A stretch of DNA of 64,000 bases from Vibrio tritonius (GTDB lineage Bacteria > Pseudomonadota > Gammaproteobacteria > Enterobacterales > Vibrionaceae), in assembly GCF_001547935.1 (NCBI RefSeq), contig NZ_AP014636.1, positions 1,054,001 through 1,118,000 on the forward strand, written 5' to 3'. The notes under the pieces are model-generated. The model was given only the letters and a program-made list of their open reading frames with translations. It was not told the DNA's origin and ran no database searches. This document shows positions 36,759-45,009 of the stretch, in pieces. Positions within the stretch are counted from its first letter, which is position 1; each line of letters starts with the position of its first letter. Both the position numbers and the translations under genes were made by a program.

Positions 36759-37454
36759 TCATTGCGAGCGGTAACCTGCGCGAGGCAGTGTCACAAGCGT
36801 AATGACATGAAGAGAGTTCCACAGATAGTCGCAGCAGCAGGTCGCCCATCCCAGCTCATTAGTCAGAGCGTTAGAAAGGCGAAAAGTGAGCTGGCTTTGA
36901 CTTGCGCAAACCAATGTGGCATCAGAAAAATCGAGATAACGTTTTACATGGGGATAGAGCGCTTTAAATAAGCTCTCTTTGGCAGAAAAAATCAGAGTTA
37001 GCTGCTGAGCAAGGGACAACTGCAGTGCCGCGAGCAATGCATGCTCTTGCCCTATAGCAATCACACCAAGCACCGCATCAAGATCGTCTTGCATCAATAA
37101 CTCTTGAACATCGACACCAATACCTGCCCATCGTTCGTTACCCTCGGCAACGGCGACAGCCATCTCATCGCAGTGGGAAATGGAGCCAACAACGTTCTCA
37201 GGCCAACAGGGGGAACGATGTGGTCCAATCGCAATAGAAAAATCGGTGTATCCCAACATACGCAATGCATCGTTTGCCACCACTCTTCCAGCGACAAATT
37301 CCGCTTTACGTTTTAATGCAGCGTTGCGAAGTGAATCCGGCAGTGTCATCTGCGCGGTATCTCGAGGTTCTTGAAACTCATGGCGATGGAAACCGCGTAG
37401 ATAAAGAGTCACCCCTGCAAGCTGCCTAGTCTGGCATACACCGATAAAAGTCAT
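36759..37454 (-). CDS. entD: EntD-like 4'-phosphopantetheinyl transferase
   Basis: A 231-residue Sfp/EntD-type transferase that converts apo carrier domains to the holo form. The motifs are RKAEFVAGRVVANDAL, the GSISHCDEMAVAV region, GIGVDVQEL (metal site) and FSAKESLFKALYP (WxxKE equivalent). It would act on both carrier domains of the synthetase. It lies within the operon, whereas in E. coli entD is outside entCEBA. Confidence 0.93.
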   Translation of the reverse strand: MTFIGVCQTRQLAGVTLYLRGFHRHEFQEPRDTAQMTLPDSLRNAALKRKAEFVAGRVVANDALRMLGYTDFSIAIGPHRSPCWPENVVGSISHCDEMAVAVAEGNERWAGIGVDVQELLMQDDLDAVLGVIAIGQEHALLAALQLSLAQQLTLIFSAKESLFKALYPHVKRYLDFSDATLVCASQSQLTFRLSNALTNELGWATCCCDYLWNSLHVITLVTLPRAGYRSQ

Positions 37455-37486
37455 TGGCCAATTACCAATTGAGAAGATTTAAAAAA

Positions 37487-38146
37487 TTAAGCGTCGGCGA
37501 ACTCTGCCTCATTCACTTGTAATGTGTCTAAAAGCGCAGCGTGGGTGGTCACGTAACCACAGCGTTTTGATACATAATTTAGAGCATGGATGTGCTCTTC
37601 CCGAGAGAAATCCCCCAGCGCATCGGAGACGAAAAATGCTTGGATGTCATACATAAAGGCATCTGCAGCGGTTAACATGCAACCGATATGCGCATACACA
37701 CCACAAATAATAAGCTGGTCACGACCACTCTCTTGCATCATGTTGAGCAGGTCAGAACGTTTAAACGCGCTGTAACGCCATTTGGTATAAACAATATCAT
37801 CACTCTCTGGCGCCAATTCAGGCACGATACGCGTGATGGATTCATCGGCTTTTAAGCCTGTGCCCCAAAAATCCGTCAGCAGGGCGCGATCCGCTGGGTC
37901 TTGGTCACCCGGCTGTGCGGTATACACCACGGGAATACCTTGCGCTTTACACGCTGCTTTTAAGGTTTTAACACGAGAGATCAAGGTTGATTTCAACTGA
38001 TCATCTGCGTAGAAATCCAAGAAATATTGCTGCATATCATGCACTAACAGCACTGCACGACTTGGATCGACCGCCCAATCGACTTTATTGGTCACACCCA
38101 GCATCAGGTTATCGAGTGAGTATGAGTTCAGTTTTGGAATCGCCAT
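37487..38146 (-). CDS. entB: Isochorismatase lacking the aryl carrier domain
   Basis: A 219-residue enzyme that hydrolyses isochorismate to 2,3-dihydro-2,3-dihydroxybenzoate. It follows the isochorismatase half of E. coli EntB closely: MAIPKL start, LLVHDMQQYFLDFY with the catalytic Asp, YTKWRYSAFKRSDL with Lys, and CGVYAHIGCMLTAADAFM with Cys. EntB is about 285 residues and ends in an aryl carrier domain. Here the protein stops just where that domain should start, with an ordinary stop codon and the next gene 32 bp further on, so this is not a recent frameshift in an otherwise readable domain. The carrier role is probably taken over by the synthetase's first domain. Confidence 0.95.
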   Translation of the reverse strand: MAIPKLNSYSLDNLMLGVTNKVDWAVDPSRAVLLVHDMQQYFLDFYADDQLKSTLISRVKTLKAACKAQGIPVVYTAQPGDQDPADRALLTDFWGTGLKADESITRIVPELAPESDDIVYTKWRYSAFKRSDLLNMMQESGRDQLIICGVYAHIGCMLTAADAFMYDIQAFFVSDALGDFSREEHIHALNYVSKRCGYVTTHAALLDTLQVNEAEFADA

Positions 38147-38154
38147 AATATCTC

Positions 38155-39783
38155 CTAAGCGGTGGTCGTTTGTTGAGCAAACTGTTGGCGCAGGTGTTTC
38201 TTATCTATTTTGCCAACCGGTGTTTTGGGTAGTTGTTCAACAAAGTGAACAAAATCGGGAATTTTAAAATCGGCTAAACCGCAATCACGCAAGAATTGTT
38301 TAAATTCTACTGGGCGGATATCACTGCCCGGGTGAACGACGATCACCGCGCAGCTTCGTTCACCTAGGTATTCATCCGGTACAGCAATTAACGCCGCATC
38401 GTGCACCATTGGGTGTCTTAGCAGTTGGTTTTCAATCTCTTCTGCCGCGATTTTTTCACCACCACGGTTGATCTGATCTTTATCGCGCCCAGTAACAATC
38501 AAGTTACCCTCTGGGGTCATACGCACAATATCACCGGTGCGGTAAAAGCCTTCAGGAGTAAAAGAACGCTCATTGTTATAAACCGATTTGTAGTAGCCAC
38601 GGATGGTGTACGGACCTTGAACGGTTAAAAAGCCCTCTTCACCACGCGCCACTTCTTGGCCCTGCTCATCCACGATTTTCACTTCGTCATAAGCAGAAAT
38701 TGGGCGACCTTGGGTTTGGGTGATCATCTCGAGCGGATCATCTAAGCGGGTATAGTTCACTAAACCTTCTGCCATACCAAACACTTGCTGCAGTTGGCAG
38801 TCAAATAGCGCAGGCAAACGCTTCGCTGCCGTTTCGCTAAATTTGGCACCGCCGACTTGAATCACTTTCAGGCTCGACAGGTCATAGTCACCGTCTTGCA
38901 CCGCTTCCATCCACACCAAAGCAACTGGCGGAACCAATGCGACAAAGTCAACTTCATGTTCTTCAATCAATTCAAATGCGGCATCGGCTGAAGGGTCATC
39001 GCCAATAATCACGGTGCCACCAGCCCAGAAGATACCAAGAGAACCAGGGGAACTTAATACGTAGTTATGCGCGACAGGTAATACACAAAGGAAACGTGTA
39101 TTTTCGTCGATTTCACAAATCTCATTACTGCCAACCACGCTGTAGGCGTAATCGTCGTGGGTACGCGGAATCATCTTTGGCACTCCGGTCGTACCGCCAG
39201 AAAGTTGAAAAAACGCCACCTTGTCTGGTGAGGCATTTTGCTCAAAATCAGGCAGTAAGCGGCACGATTTCAACGACACAAAGCGGCCATCGACAGAATC
39301 ATGCCCACCTTTCACAATCACATGCTTTAGTTGTGGACACTCTTGTGCCACTTGCTGAGCCAGCTCGGTGTAATCAAACATCGGGTCTTCGCCATCGATG
39401 ATGTACGCCTTAGCATTGGCATGCTGACAGAAATAGGTAATCTCGTTTTTGCGATGCGCAGGAAGTGCCATTACCGGGCGAATGCCCTTTTGAATCAAAG
39501 CAAAATAGCAGAAGTAAAATGCTTCATGATTGGTCATTTGCAATACAACGTTATCACCTTCCGTCAGCCCTAGTTGCGTAAAACCCGCTGCTAGACGGCC
39601 AATCTCTTGTTGCATTTGGAGATAAGTGTATTCACGATCGTCGCAAATAATCGCCGTATTATGAGGGAAACGACGTACGCTATCGCACAGATAATCGTAA
39701 AAGGTTTTTCCTTGCCATAACCCAAGCTCACGATACCGTTTGGCTAACGCTTCGGGCCATGGAGTAAATTCTAACTCTTCCAT
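38155..39783 (-). CDS. entE: 2,3-dihydroxybenzoate-AMP ligase
   Basis: A 542-residue stand-alone adenylation enzyme that activates 2,3-dihydroxybenzoate and loads it on an aryl carrier domain. The sequence shows FTPWPEALAKRYRELGLW at the start, the ATP loop QLSGGTTGVPKMIPRTHDDY, the GMAEGLVNYTRLDDP block and INRGGEKIAAEEIE near the end, with the catalytic lysine in KTPVGKIDKK. All are as in EntE/DhbE. The gaps to entC and entB are 11 and 8 bp. Its normal carrier partner (the EntB C-terminus) is absent here. Confidence 0.96.
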   Translation of the reverse strand: MEELEFTPWPEALAKRYRELGLWQGKTFYDYLCDSVRRFPHNTAIICDDREYTYLQMQQEIGRLAAGFTQLGLTEGDNVVLQMTNHEAFYFCYFALIQKGIRPVMALPAHRKNEITYFCQHANAKAYIIDGEDPMFDYTELAQQVAQECPQLKHVIVKGGHDSVDGRFVSLKSCRLLPDFEQNASPDKVAFFQLSGGTTGVPKMIPRTHDDYAYSVVGSNEICEIDENTRFLCVLPVAHNYVLSSPGSLGIFWAGGTVIIGDDPSADAAFELIEEHEVDFVALVPPVALVWMEAVQDGDYDLSSLKVIQVGGAKFSETAAKRLPALFDCQLQQVFGMAEGLVNYTRLDDPLEMITQTQGRPISAYDEVKIVDEQGQEVARGEEGFLTVQGPYTIRGYYKSVYNNERSFTPEGFYRTGDIVRMTPEGNLIVTGRDKDQINRGGEKIAAEEIENQLLRHPMVHDAALIAVPDEYLGERSCAVIVVHPGSDIRPVEFKQFLRDCGLADFKIPDFVHFVEQLPKTPVGKIDKKHLRQQFAQQTTTA

Positions 39784-39794
39784 TTTTGAGTTCC

Positions 39795-40976
39795 TTAAGC
39801 CATTAACTTATCTTTAAGATCGATACCTGCCGCGGACAGGAAAGTGCTCATCTTCGCGCCGGTTTCATCCAGTTCGCTTTCTGGCTCAGATTGATCAACA
39901 ATCCCTGCGCCAGCGAAGACTTTCATCGAACGTTTTTGCACTTCTGCACAACGAATAGTTATCACCCATTCACCATTACCACGAGCGTCACACCACCCCA
40001 CCATGCCAGTAAAATAGCCGCGTTCAAATGACTCTAATTGACGAATCGCATCGTAGGCACGTTGACGCGGATAGCCGCATACAGCAGGGGTTGGGTGCAA
40101 ATCTGCAGCTACTTGCAGCGCGCTCACATTCGTGTCATCTACCTCACCTTCCAATAAGGTTGACAGGTGCAGCATGGTTTTGGTTTCGATTACCGATGGA
40201 ATCATTGGGGTGTATAAATTACGGCAATATTGGCTCAACACCCGTTCCACTTCTTGTACGACTAAGCTGTGCTCATGCAGATCTTTCGCGCTATTAAGCA
40301 GCGACAGAGTGTGCTCTTGATTCACGGTGTCGTCTGCACTGCGGGGTCTTGATCCAGCCAATGGGTTCGATTCCAAATGGGAACCACGTTTACGTACCAA
40401 AAGCTCAGGGCTTGCGCCCATTAAGCGTTGGCCTTCACTCAACTTTGCAGAGAAGGTGTAACCTTTGGGGTTACTCATTAGCAGGTTGTGTAGCAACGCA
40501 GAATGATCGATATCTTCATCTGTCGCGACTTCAATCGCACGCGAGAGAACAACTTTGGAAAGCTCAGTTGTAGCGAATAATTCGATTGCATCCACAACAC
40601 CTTGTTTGTACTTCTCACCTGTCGGTCCAGAAATAACATGTCCGGCGGAGCTCGCTTCACTGATTTGAATCTGACCACGAGTGCTGCTTGAAACAGAAAG
40701 CTGCTTCGGAATCATCAATCGCGTTGGATGCTCTTCATTAAATGGAATGATGCCAAATAAGATGGGGTTATCAGAGGGATTCTCTTTCGCTTGTTCAAGT
40801 AGAGCGCTGGCTTGCGCCGCAAGATTTTTGAACGGGATAGCTTGATTAAATTCACTCTCAATCCCCTGACCAACAAAGGTACAAGTTGGGGATGAGAAAA
40901 AGAAAGGCATACTATCAAGTTCTTGATTTGAAGTAATATCTTGCATTTGGCTATAGCCAATGACTTCACGCTTCAT
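39795..40976 (-). CDS. entC: Isochorismate synthase
   Basis: A 393-residue chorismate-utilising enzyme that makes isochorismate, the first step of 2,3-dihydroxybenzoate synthesis. The recognisable parts are [57 protein letters not shown] and [27 protein letters not shown]. It is the first gene of the minus-strand operon. The ATG at 40976 has AAGGAA upstream. The divergent entA and a Fur box lie just beyond. Confidence 0.95.
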   Translation of the reverse strand: MKREVIGYSQMQDITSNQELDSMPFFFSSPTCTFVGQGIESEFNQAIPFKNLAAQASALLEQAKENPSDNPILFGIIPFNEEHPTRLMIPKQLSVSSSTRGQIQISEASSAGHVISGPTGEKYKQGVVDAIELFATTELSKVVLSRAIEVATDEDIDHSALLHNLLMSNPKGYTFSAKLSEGQRLMGASPELLVRKRGSHLESNPLAGSRPRSADDTVNQEHTLSLLNSAKDLHEHSLVVQEVERVLSQYCRNLYTPMIPSVIETKTMLHLSTLLEGEVDDTNVSALQVAADLHPTPAVCGYPRQRAYDAIRQLESFERGYFTGMVGWCDARGNGEWVITIRCAEVQKRSMKVFAGAGIVDQSEPESELDETGAKMSTFLSAAGIDLKDKLMA

Positions 40977-41057
40977 CACAGATTCCTTCTTAACTATTAA
41001 CCTGTTTTGGGAGAGATGTCTCGAATGATGGAGAGCCTAACCGAATATGAGTGCAAA

Positions 41058-41072
41058 TGCTAACAATTATCA
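41058..41072. promoter_or_regulatory. Fur box in the entC-entA divergent promoter
   Basis: TGCTAACAATTATCA matches the 15-bp Fur consensus TGATAATNATTATCA at 12 of 14 defined positions. It lies midway in the 175-bp gap between divergent entC and entA, so one site could repress both transcripts when iron is plentiful. Confidence 0.82.
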
Positions 41073-41151
41073 TTAGTATTTTAGCGAGCGGTGATATCCA
41101 TGGACACAGATCACAAATATTAATGAATTTAACAACAATAAAGGGCAGATT

Positions 41152-41937
41152 ATGAACGCTCAACACACTCAGAACACCGTACTGCTAACTGGCGCTTCCC
41201 GAGGCATTGGTTTTGCGACCTTAACTCGGCTTCTCGAAAGCGGATACAAAGTGATCGCAACCGATTATCAGATGGATGCTTTAGAAACTCACTGTCGTGA
41301 ATTAAAAGAAGCCTACCCACAACAGCTCTTTCTCAGTAGCCTTGATTTAACTGACCTTAAAGACATTCCGAGCACAGTTGAAGGTTTAATCGACCAATTT
41401 GGTCCGGTTGATCATTTGGTTAGCTGCGCTGGTATTTTGCATTTGCAACCAATTTTGACGATGCCAATGGAGCAATTAGCTCACACCTTTGATGTTAACG
41501 TTTTTGGTCAGGTCGCGCTGATGCAAACCGTAGGACAACGCATGAAACAGCAAGGGACGGGCAACATGGTGATCGTGGGTTCCAATGCGGCCAATACACC
41601 GCGAGCCAACATGGGCGCTTATGCTGCCTCGAAAGCTGCTTTACATATGATGGTGAAGTGCATGGGGATGGAACTCGCCTCAACGGGAATTCGCTGCAAC
41701 ATCGTTAGCCCAGGCTCCACCCGCACCGACATGCAAATGCAATTGTGGAATGAACACTATGGTGAGCCACAAGTGATCGCCGGTGACGCCAGTACCTTTA
41801 GACTGGGTATTCCACTCAATAAAATTGCAGAACCAAACGATATCGCCAACACCATACTGTTTTTAATGTCCGATGCCGCAAACCACATCACTTTGCATGA
41901 TCTGCGTGTGGATGGTGGTGCAACATTAGATAACTGA
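41152..41937 (+). CDS. entA: 2,3-dihydro-2,3-dihydroxybenzoate dehydrogenase
   Basis: A 261-residue short-chain dehydrogenase that oxidises dihydro-dihydroxybenzoate to 2,3-dihydroxybenzoate with NAD. The Rossmann motif is LLTGASRGIGFATL, with NVFGQVALMQ, the catalytic SNAANTPRANMGAYAASKAAL (Ser, Tyr, Lys) and the end DLRVDGGATLDN. In E. coli entA ends the entCEBA operon. Here it is split off and transcribed divergently, ahead of the esterase gene. Confidence 0.93.
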   Translation: MNAQHTQNTVLLTGASRGIGFATLTRLLESGYKVIATDYQMDALETHCRELKEAYPQQLFLSSLDLTDLKDIPSTVEGLIDQFGPVDHLVSCAGILHLQPILTMPMEQLAHTFDVNVFGQVALMQTVGQRMKQQGTGNMVIVGSNAANTPRANMGAYAASKAALHMMVKCMGMELASTGIRCNIVSPGSTRTDMQMQLWNEHYGEPQVIAGDASTFRLGIPLNKIAEPNDIANTILFLMSDAANHITLHDLRVDGGATLDN

Positions 41938-41947
41938 TTCCGGTAAC

Positions 41948-42004
41948 GCCAAGACCATTGAAAGAGCAACATCTTTGACGGTATTCAAAGGCTTTGGCAT
42001 TTTT
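41948..42004 (+). terminator. Probable terminator after entA
   Basis: An interrupted inverted repeat (GCCAAGACC...TTGAA / TTCAA...AGGCTTTGGC) is followed by ATTTTTCC, 10 bp beyond the entA stop codon. The stem has mismatches, so termination may be partial. Confidence 0.5.
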
Positions 42005-42022
42005 CCTTGATACATCACCCTA

Positions 42023-42054
42023 AACGTAAATGAGCGTAAAACTCTATTTACGTT
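42023..42054. promoter_or_regulatory. Inverted repeat upstream of the esterase gene
   Basis: AACGTAAAT / ATTTACGTT is a 9-bp perfect inverted repeat, with a further GAG/CTC pairing inside. It lies about 60 bp before the esterase ATG. It may be an operator or an mRNA hairpin. No regulator is identifiable. Confidence 0.4.
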
Positions 42055-42114
42055 ACGGTTTCTCATTCTATAATCACACTCGCTTGTGATTGATAACCCA
42101 ATAAGTGATTATTC

Positions 42115-43770
42115 ATGCATCAAGCTCGATTATTATTAATAACCGCAGTGAGTTGTACCGCAGCAACTGTGACCTATGCCAATCCATCATCTGCCACTCA
42201 TGCTCATCATGCTAAAATTGCTCAGGTGGGAAAAGAGAAGCCTATGCTGCAATTAACTCAGGTAAACAAGACTGAAAATCGATATGTCTACCAAGTTGAA
42301 GCGCAAGCAGGCCACTACTATCGTGGACAACTGCGTAGTAACGTACCATTAAGCCGTGCCTATATCCGCCTAGGTAACAACCCAACGAAATCGCTCTTGC
42401 AGCCTGGACAAAATGAAGCTGATATCTACTGGTATCCGCAAGAGGACGGCAAAGCACAGTTCATCATTTATACCAATGGTCAGCAATCAAAAGCCGACAT
42501 TGAGATTAATTTAAACGAGATGCCCCTCAAAGCGAACCAGAAGATCTCACCAAAACATGATGTCCAAAGCCCAATCCTCTTTGATACCCTAACTGCGCTA
42601 AGTAACGGTGATAAACAGGCCATCACACGTTTCTGGCAACACGTCGAGAAAAATGGAACACCGCTTATTGAGCCATTAAAAAACCATCGTTCTTTGATTA
42701 CCTTTTTATGGCGTGGCACAGAGGAAAACAATGTGGGATTGCTTGGTGCTCCTTATGAAGGCCATGCCTACCTCACGCATTTGCAAGGCACAGATATTTG
42801 GTATAAGTCCTACGAGGTGAGCAACACCACCCGTCTGTCTTATCGTCTCGCACCAAACGTACCACAACTGAGTGGTCAACATGCAATGGAGCAGCACCGC
42901 GCGATTATCGCTACTACCCAAACCGATCCCCTCAATAGCAACTCAACATACCATGAACTGGTTGACCCTTGGGGTGATGCTTCCACGGTTGTTCTCGATA
43001 AGGCGGATTTGGCGACCGAAACTCAAAGCCAAGGCAATGTCCCCAGAGGACGAGTCGAACGTTACAACTTCATGAGCCAAGGCTTAGACCAACAGCGGAC
43101 CATCGACATCTATCATCCTGTGCCATCGAGCAAGCTCACGTCAGATGCCCCACTACTGTTTCTCTTCGATGGGCTAGAATATCAAGATAAAATTCCCGTT
43201 CCGACCATTTTGGACAACCTAATCGCCCAAGGGGAAATACCGCCAATGCGCGCGGTGTTCATTCATCACAACTCAATGAACCAAAGAATGAAAGAGCTCC
43301 CCCCTAACCAAGCTTTTACTCATTTTGTGGCACAAGAGCTGATACCTTGGTTATGTGAGCAAAAACAACTGTGTCCCAAGGCAGAAAACCGCATCTTAGC
43401 TGGTTCGAGTTTTGGTGGCCTAGCCGCTCTATCGATTGCTCACGAACACCCCGAACTTTTTGGTAACGTATTGAGTCAGTCGGGTTCATTTTGGTGGGGA
43501 CCGAATCCAGAGTCATTGGAATGGCTAAGCCAAAAGATTACGCAAAAACCACACCCCCAAATTAAGGTGTATCTCGATGCTGGTCAGTTTGAAACCACCC
43601 CACCGCCTCGGAGTATTTTACATACCAACCAACGCCTCTATTCACTGCTGCAAAGAAAAGGTTACAACGTAGCGTTCTCAACACTTCCCGGCGGGCACGA
43701 CTTCTACAGCTGGCGTGCCGCGTTTGCCCATGGATTAACGCATTTAGTTAGCCATTCACAGTATCAGTAG
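42115..43770 (+). CDS. fes: Secreted enterobactin-esterase-like hydrolase
   Basis: A 551-residue alpha/beta hydrolase of the Fes/IroE group that cleaves the ester backbone of catecholate siderophores to release iron. The C-terminal half holds RVERYNFMSQGLDQQRTIDIY, the nucleophile AGSSFGGLAALSIA and GGHDFYSWRAAF with the histidine. The N-terminus MHQARLLLITAVSCTAATVTYA is a signal peptide. Residues 40-145 form an extra beta-rich domain (VEAQAGHYYRGQL, then ADIYWYPQEDGKAQFIIY) placed before the usual Fes N-terminal domain. E. coli Fes is about 400 residues and cytoplasmic, so this one probably works in the periplasm. It is co-oriented with entA. Confidence 0.88.
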   Translation: MHQARLLLITAVSCTAATVTYANPSSATHAHHAKIAQVGKEKPMLQLTQVNKTENRYVYQVEAQAGHYYRGQLRSNVPLSRAYIRLGNNPTKSLLQPGQNEADIYWYPQEDGKAQFIIYTNGQQSKADIEINLNEMPLKANQKISPKHDVQSPILFDTLTALSNGDKQAITRFWQHVEKNGTPLIEPLKNHRSLITFLWRGTEENNVGLLGAPYEGHAYLTHLQGTDIWYKSYEVSNTTRLSYRLAPNVPQLSGQHAMEQHRAIIATTQTDPLNSNSTYHELVDPWGDASTVVLDKADLATETQSQGNVPRGRVERYNFMSQGLDQQRTIDIYHPVPSSKLTSDAPLLFLFDGLEYQDKIPVPTILDNLIAQGEIPPMRAVFIHHNSMNQRMKELPPNQAFTHFVAQELIPWLCEQKQLCPKAENRILAGSSFGGLAALSIAHEHPELFGNVLSQSGSFWWGPNPESLEWLSQKITQKPHPQIKVYLDAGQFETTPPPRSILHTNQRLYSLLQRKGYNVAFSTLPGGHDFYSWRAAFAHGLTHLVSHSQYQ

Positions 43771-43844
43771 TTTGAAAAGGTTGCGGTGAGCGTTAATCGA
43801 GTTGCATAATAACTAAAAGCGGCGACTGCCAAGGAGTTATAAGT

Positions 43845-44579
43845 ATGAGTATTCAACCTCATCTGACCGTTGATGAATCGCAAGTGTCAGAGCGAGTGAT
43901 TGTGTGCGGTGAGCCCGATCGCGTTAATCGTATCGCGTCCTTACTGCAAGAAGCCAAACCAGTGGCGGAAAACCGCGAGTTTCGTCTGTTTCAAGGTAAA
44001 TATCGCAACCAGCCAATCACGATTTGCAGTACAGGTATAGGTGCGCCGTCGATGATCATCGCACTGGAAGAACTGGTCCAATGCGGCGCAAAGTCAATTA
44101 TCCGAGTCGGCTCTGCAGGGGCGTTACAGAAAAACGTTGGCCTTGGAGATTTAATCGTTGCAGAGGGAGCGATTCGTGATGATGGCGGTTCGCTGGCTTA
44201 TGTAGAACCAAGCTACCCAGCCTGCGCCGATTTTAGCCTATTACTTCAAATCGAAAATTACTTACGGACCCAAGAACGACCTTATCACTTTGGCATAATA
44301 CGCTCTCATGACAGTTTTTATCACGATGACGAAGCGCAACTCCGTCAAAAATGGAGCAAAAAAGGGGCAATCGCCTCTGATATGGAAACCTCAGCCCTAC
44401 TCACCGTTGGCCGTTTGCGAGGTATAAGAACAGCGTGTATTCTAAATAATGTTGTTTTATATCAACAAGATGTAAAGGAAGGTATTGGAATGTATGTTGA
44501 TGCGGATAAAGTCATGATGGATGGTGAACGAATCGCAGCCAAAGCAGCATTAGAGGCCCTAACCTACATTAGGTCCTGA
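43845..44579 (+). CDS. Uridine-phosphorylase-like nucleoside phosphorylase
   Basis: A 244-residue PNP/UDP-family phosphorylase that splits nucleosides with phosphate. It shows VIVCGEPDRVNRIAS at the start, CSTGIGAPSMIIALEELVQCGAKSIIRVGSAGAL with the phosphate-binding Arg, and SDMETSALLTVGRLRGIRTACIL, where the usual Glu of the ribose site lies in MET. The overall form is closest to Udp. The base preference is not readable. It is followed after 4 bp by the DUF1992 gene. Confidence 0.87.
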   Translation: MSIQPHLTVDESQVSERVIVCGEPDRVNRIASLLQEAKPVAENREFRLFQGKYRNQPITICSTGIGAPSMIIALEELVQCGAKSIIRVGSAGALQKNVGLGDLIVAEGAIRDDGGSLAYVEPSYPACADFSLLLQIENYLRTQERPYHFGIIRSHDSFYHDDEAQLRQKWSKKGAIASDMETSALLTVGRLRGIRTACILNNVVLYQQDVKEGIGMYVDADKVMMDGERIAAKAALEALTYIRS

Positions 44580-44583
44580 GCCT

Positions 44584-44964
44584 ATGACATTGTTAATCGA
44601 TCAAATAGTCGAACAACGGATCGCTAAAGCGATAGAAAATGGCGAGTTCGATGATCTGCCCAAACAGGGAGAAGCGCTAATCTTGGATGATGATAACGGA
44701 GTTCCCGAACACCTTCGGATGGGGTATCGAATCTTAAAAAATGCCGGGTATTTACCACCAGAACTTGTCGCTCGTAAAGAAGTATTGGAGCTGTGTGACT
44801 TAGTGGCACAAAGCGATCCAGAATCACAAGAAACCCGAGACGCACTCGCACATATTCGTAAGCTAGAATTGAAGATGCAAATCAAAGGCATTGATACCCG
44901 CTTTTTACATCGCTACCTAGCGCATCAACAAGAACAGAAAGCGCAGACAAAAAACAAGCAATAA
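44584..44964 (+). CDS. DUF1992 (DnaJ-C28-like) protein
   Basis: A 126-residue protein of the DUF1992 family: LIDQIVEQRIAKAIENGEFDDLPKQGE, then EHLRMGYRILKNAGYLPPELVARKE. The family is found in eukaryotic DNAJC28, where it follows a J domain. Here it stands alone with no J domain. Its role is unknown. It begins 4 bp after the nucleoside phosphorylase gene, so the two form an operon closed by a terminator. Confidence 0.88.
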   Translation: MTLLIDQIVEQRIAKAIENGEFDDLPKQGEALILDDDNGVPEHLRMGYRILKNAGYLPPELVARKEVLELCDLVAQSDPESQETRDALAHIRKLELKMQIKGIDTRFLHRYLAHQQEQKAQTKNKQ

Positions 44965-44965
44965 C

Positions 44966-44990
44966 AAAACGGGCTAAGATGCCCGTTTTA
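44966..44990. terminator. Bidirectional terminator
   Basis: The perfect 9-bp stem AAAACGGGC / GCCCGTTTT with a 6-nt loop has A/T runs at both ends. It lies between the convergent DUF1992 gene and the CysB-like gene and can serve both. Confidence 0.88.
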
Positions 44991-45009
44991 CTTAAGTTGC
45001 GAACTCGAC

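Noticed and set aside
37487..38146. EntB shortened by a frameshift
   Set aside because: The 32 bp after the stop codon lead straight into entD, and no readable carrier-domain remnant is left in any frame.
42073..42092. CRP site before the esterase gene
   Set aside because: The repeat is TCACA-N6-TGTGA, the reverse of the CRP order TGTGA-N6-TCACA.
42085..42114. Second Fur box just upstream of the esterase gene
   Set aside because: GATAAC and GATTATT half-sites are present but the spacing and centre do not fit the 15-bp consensus.
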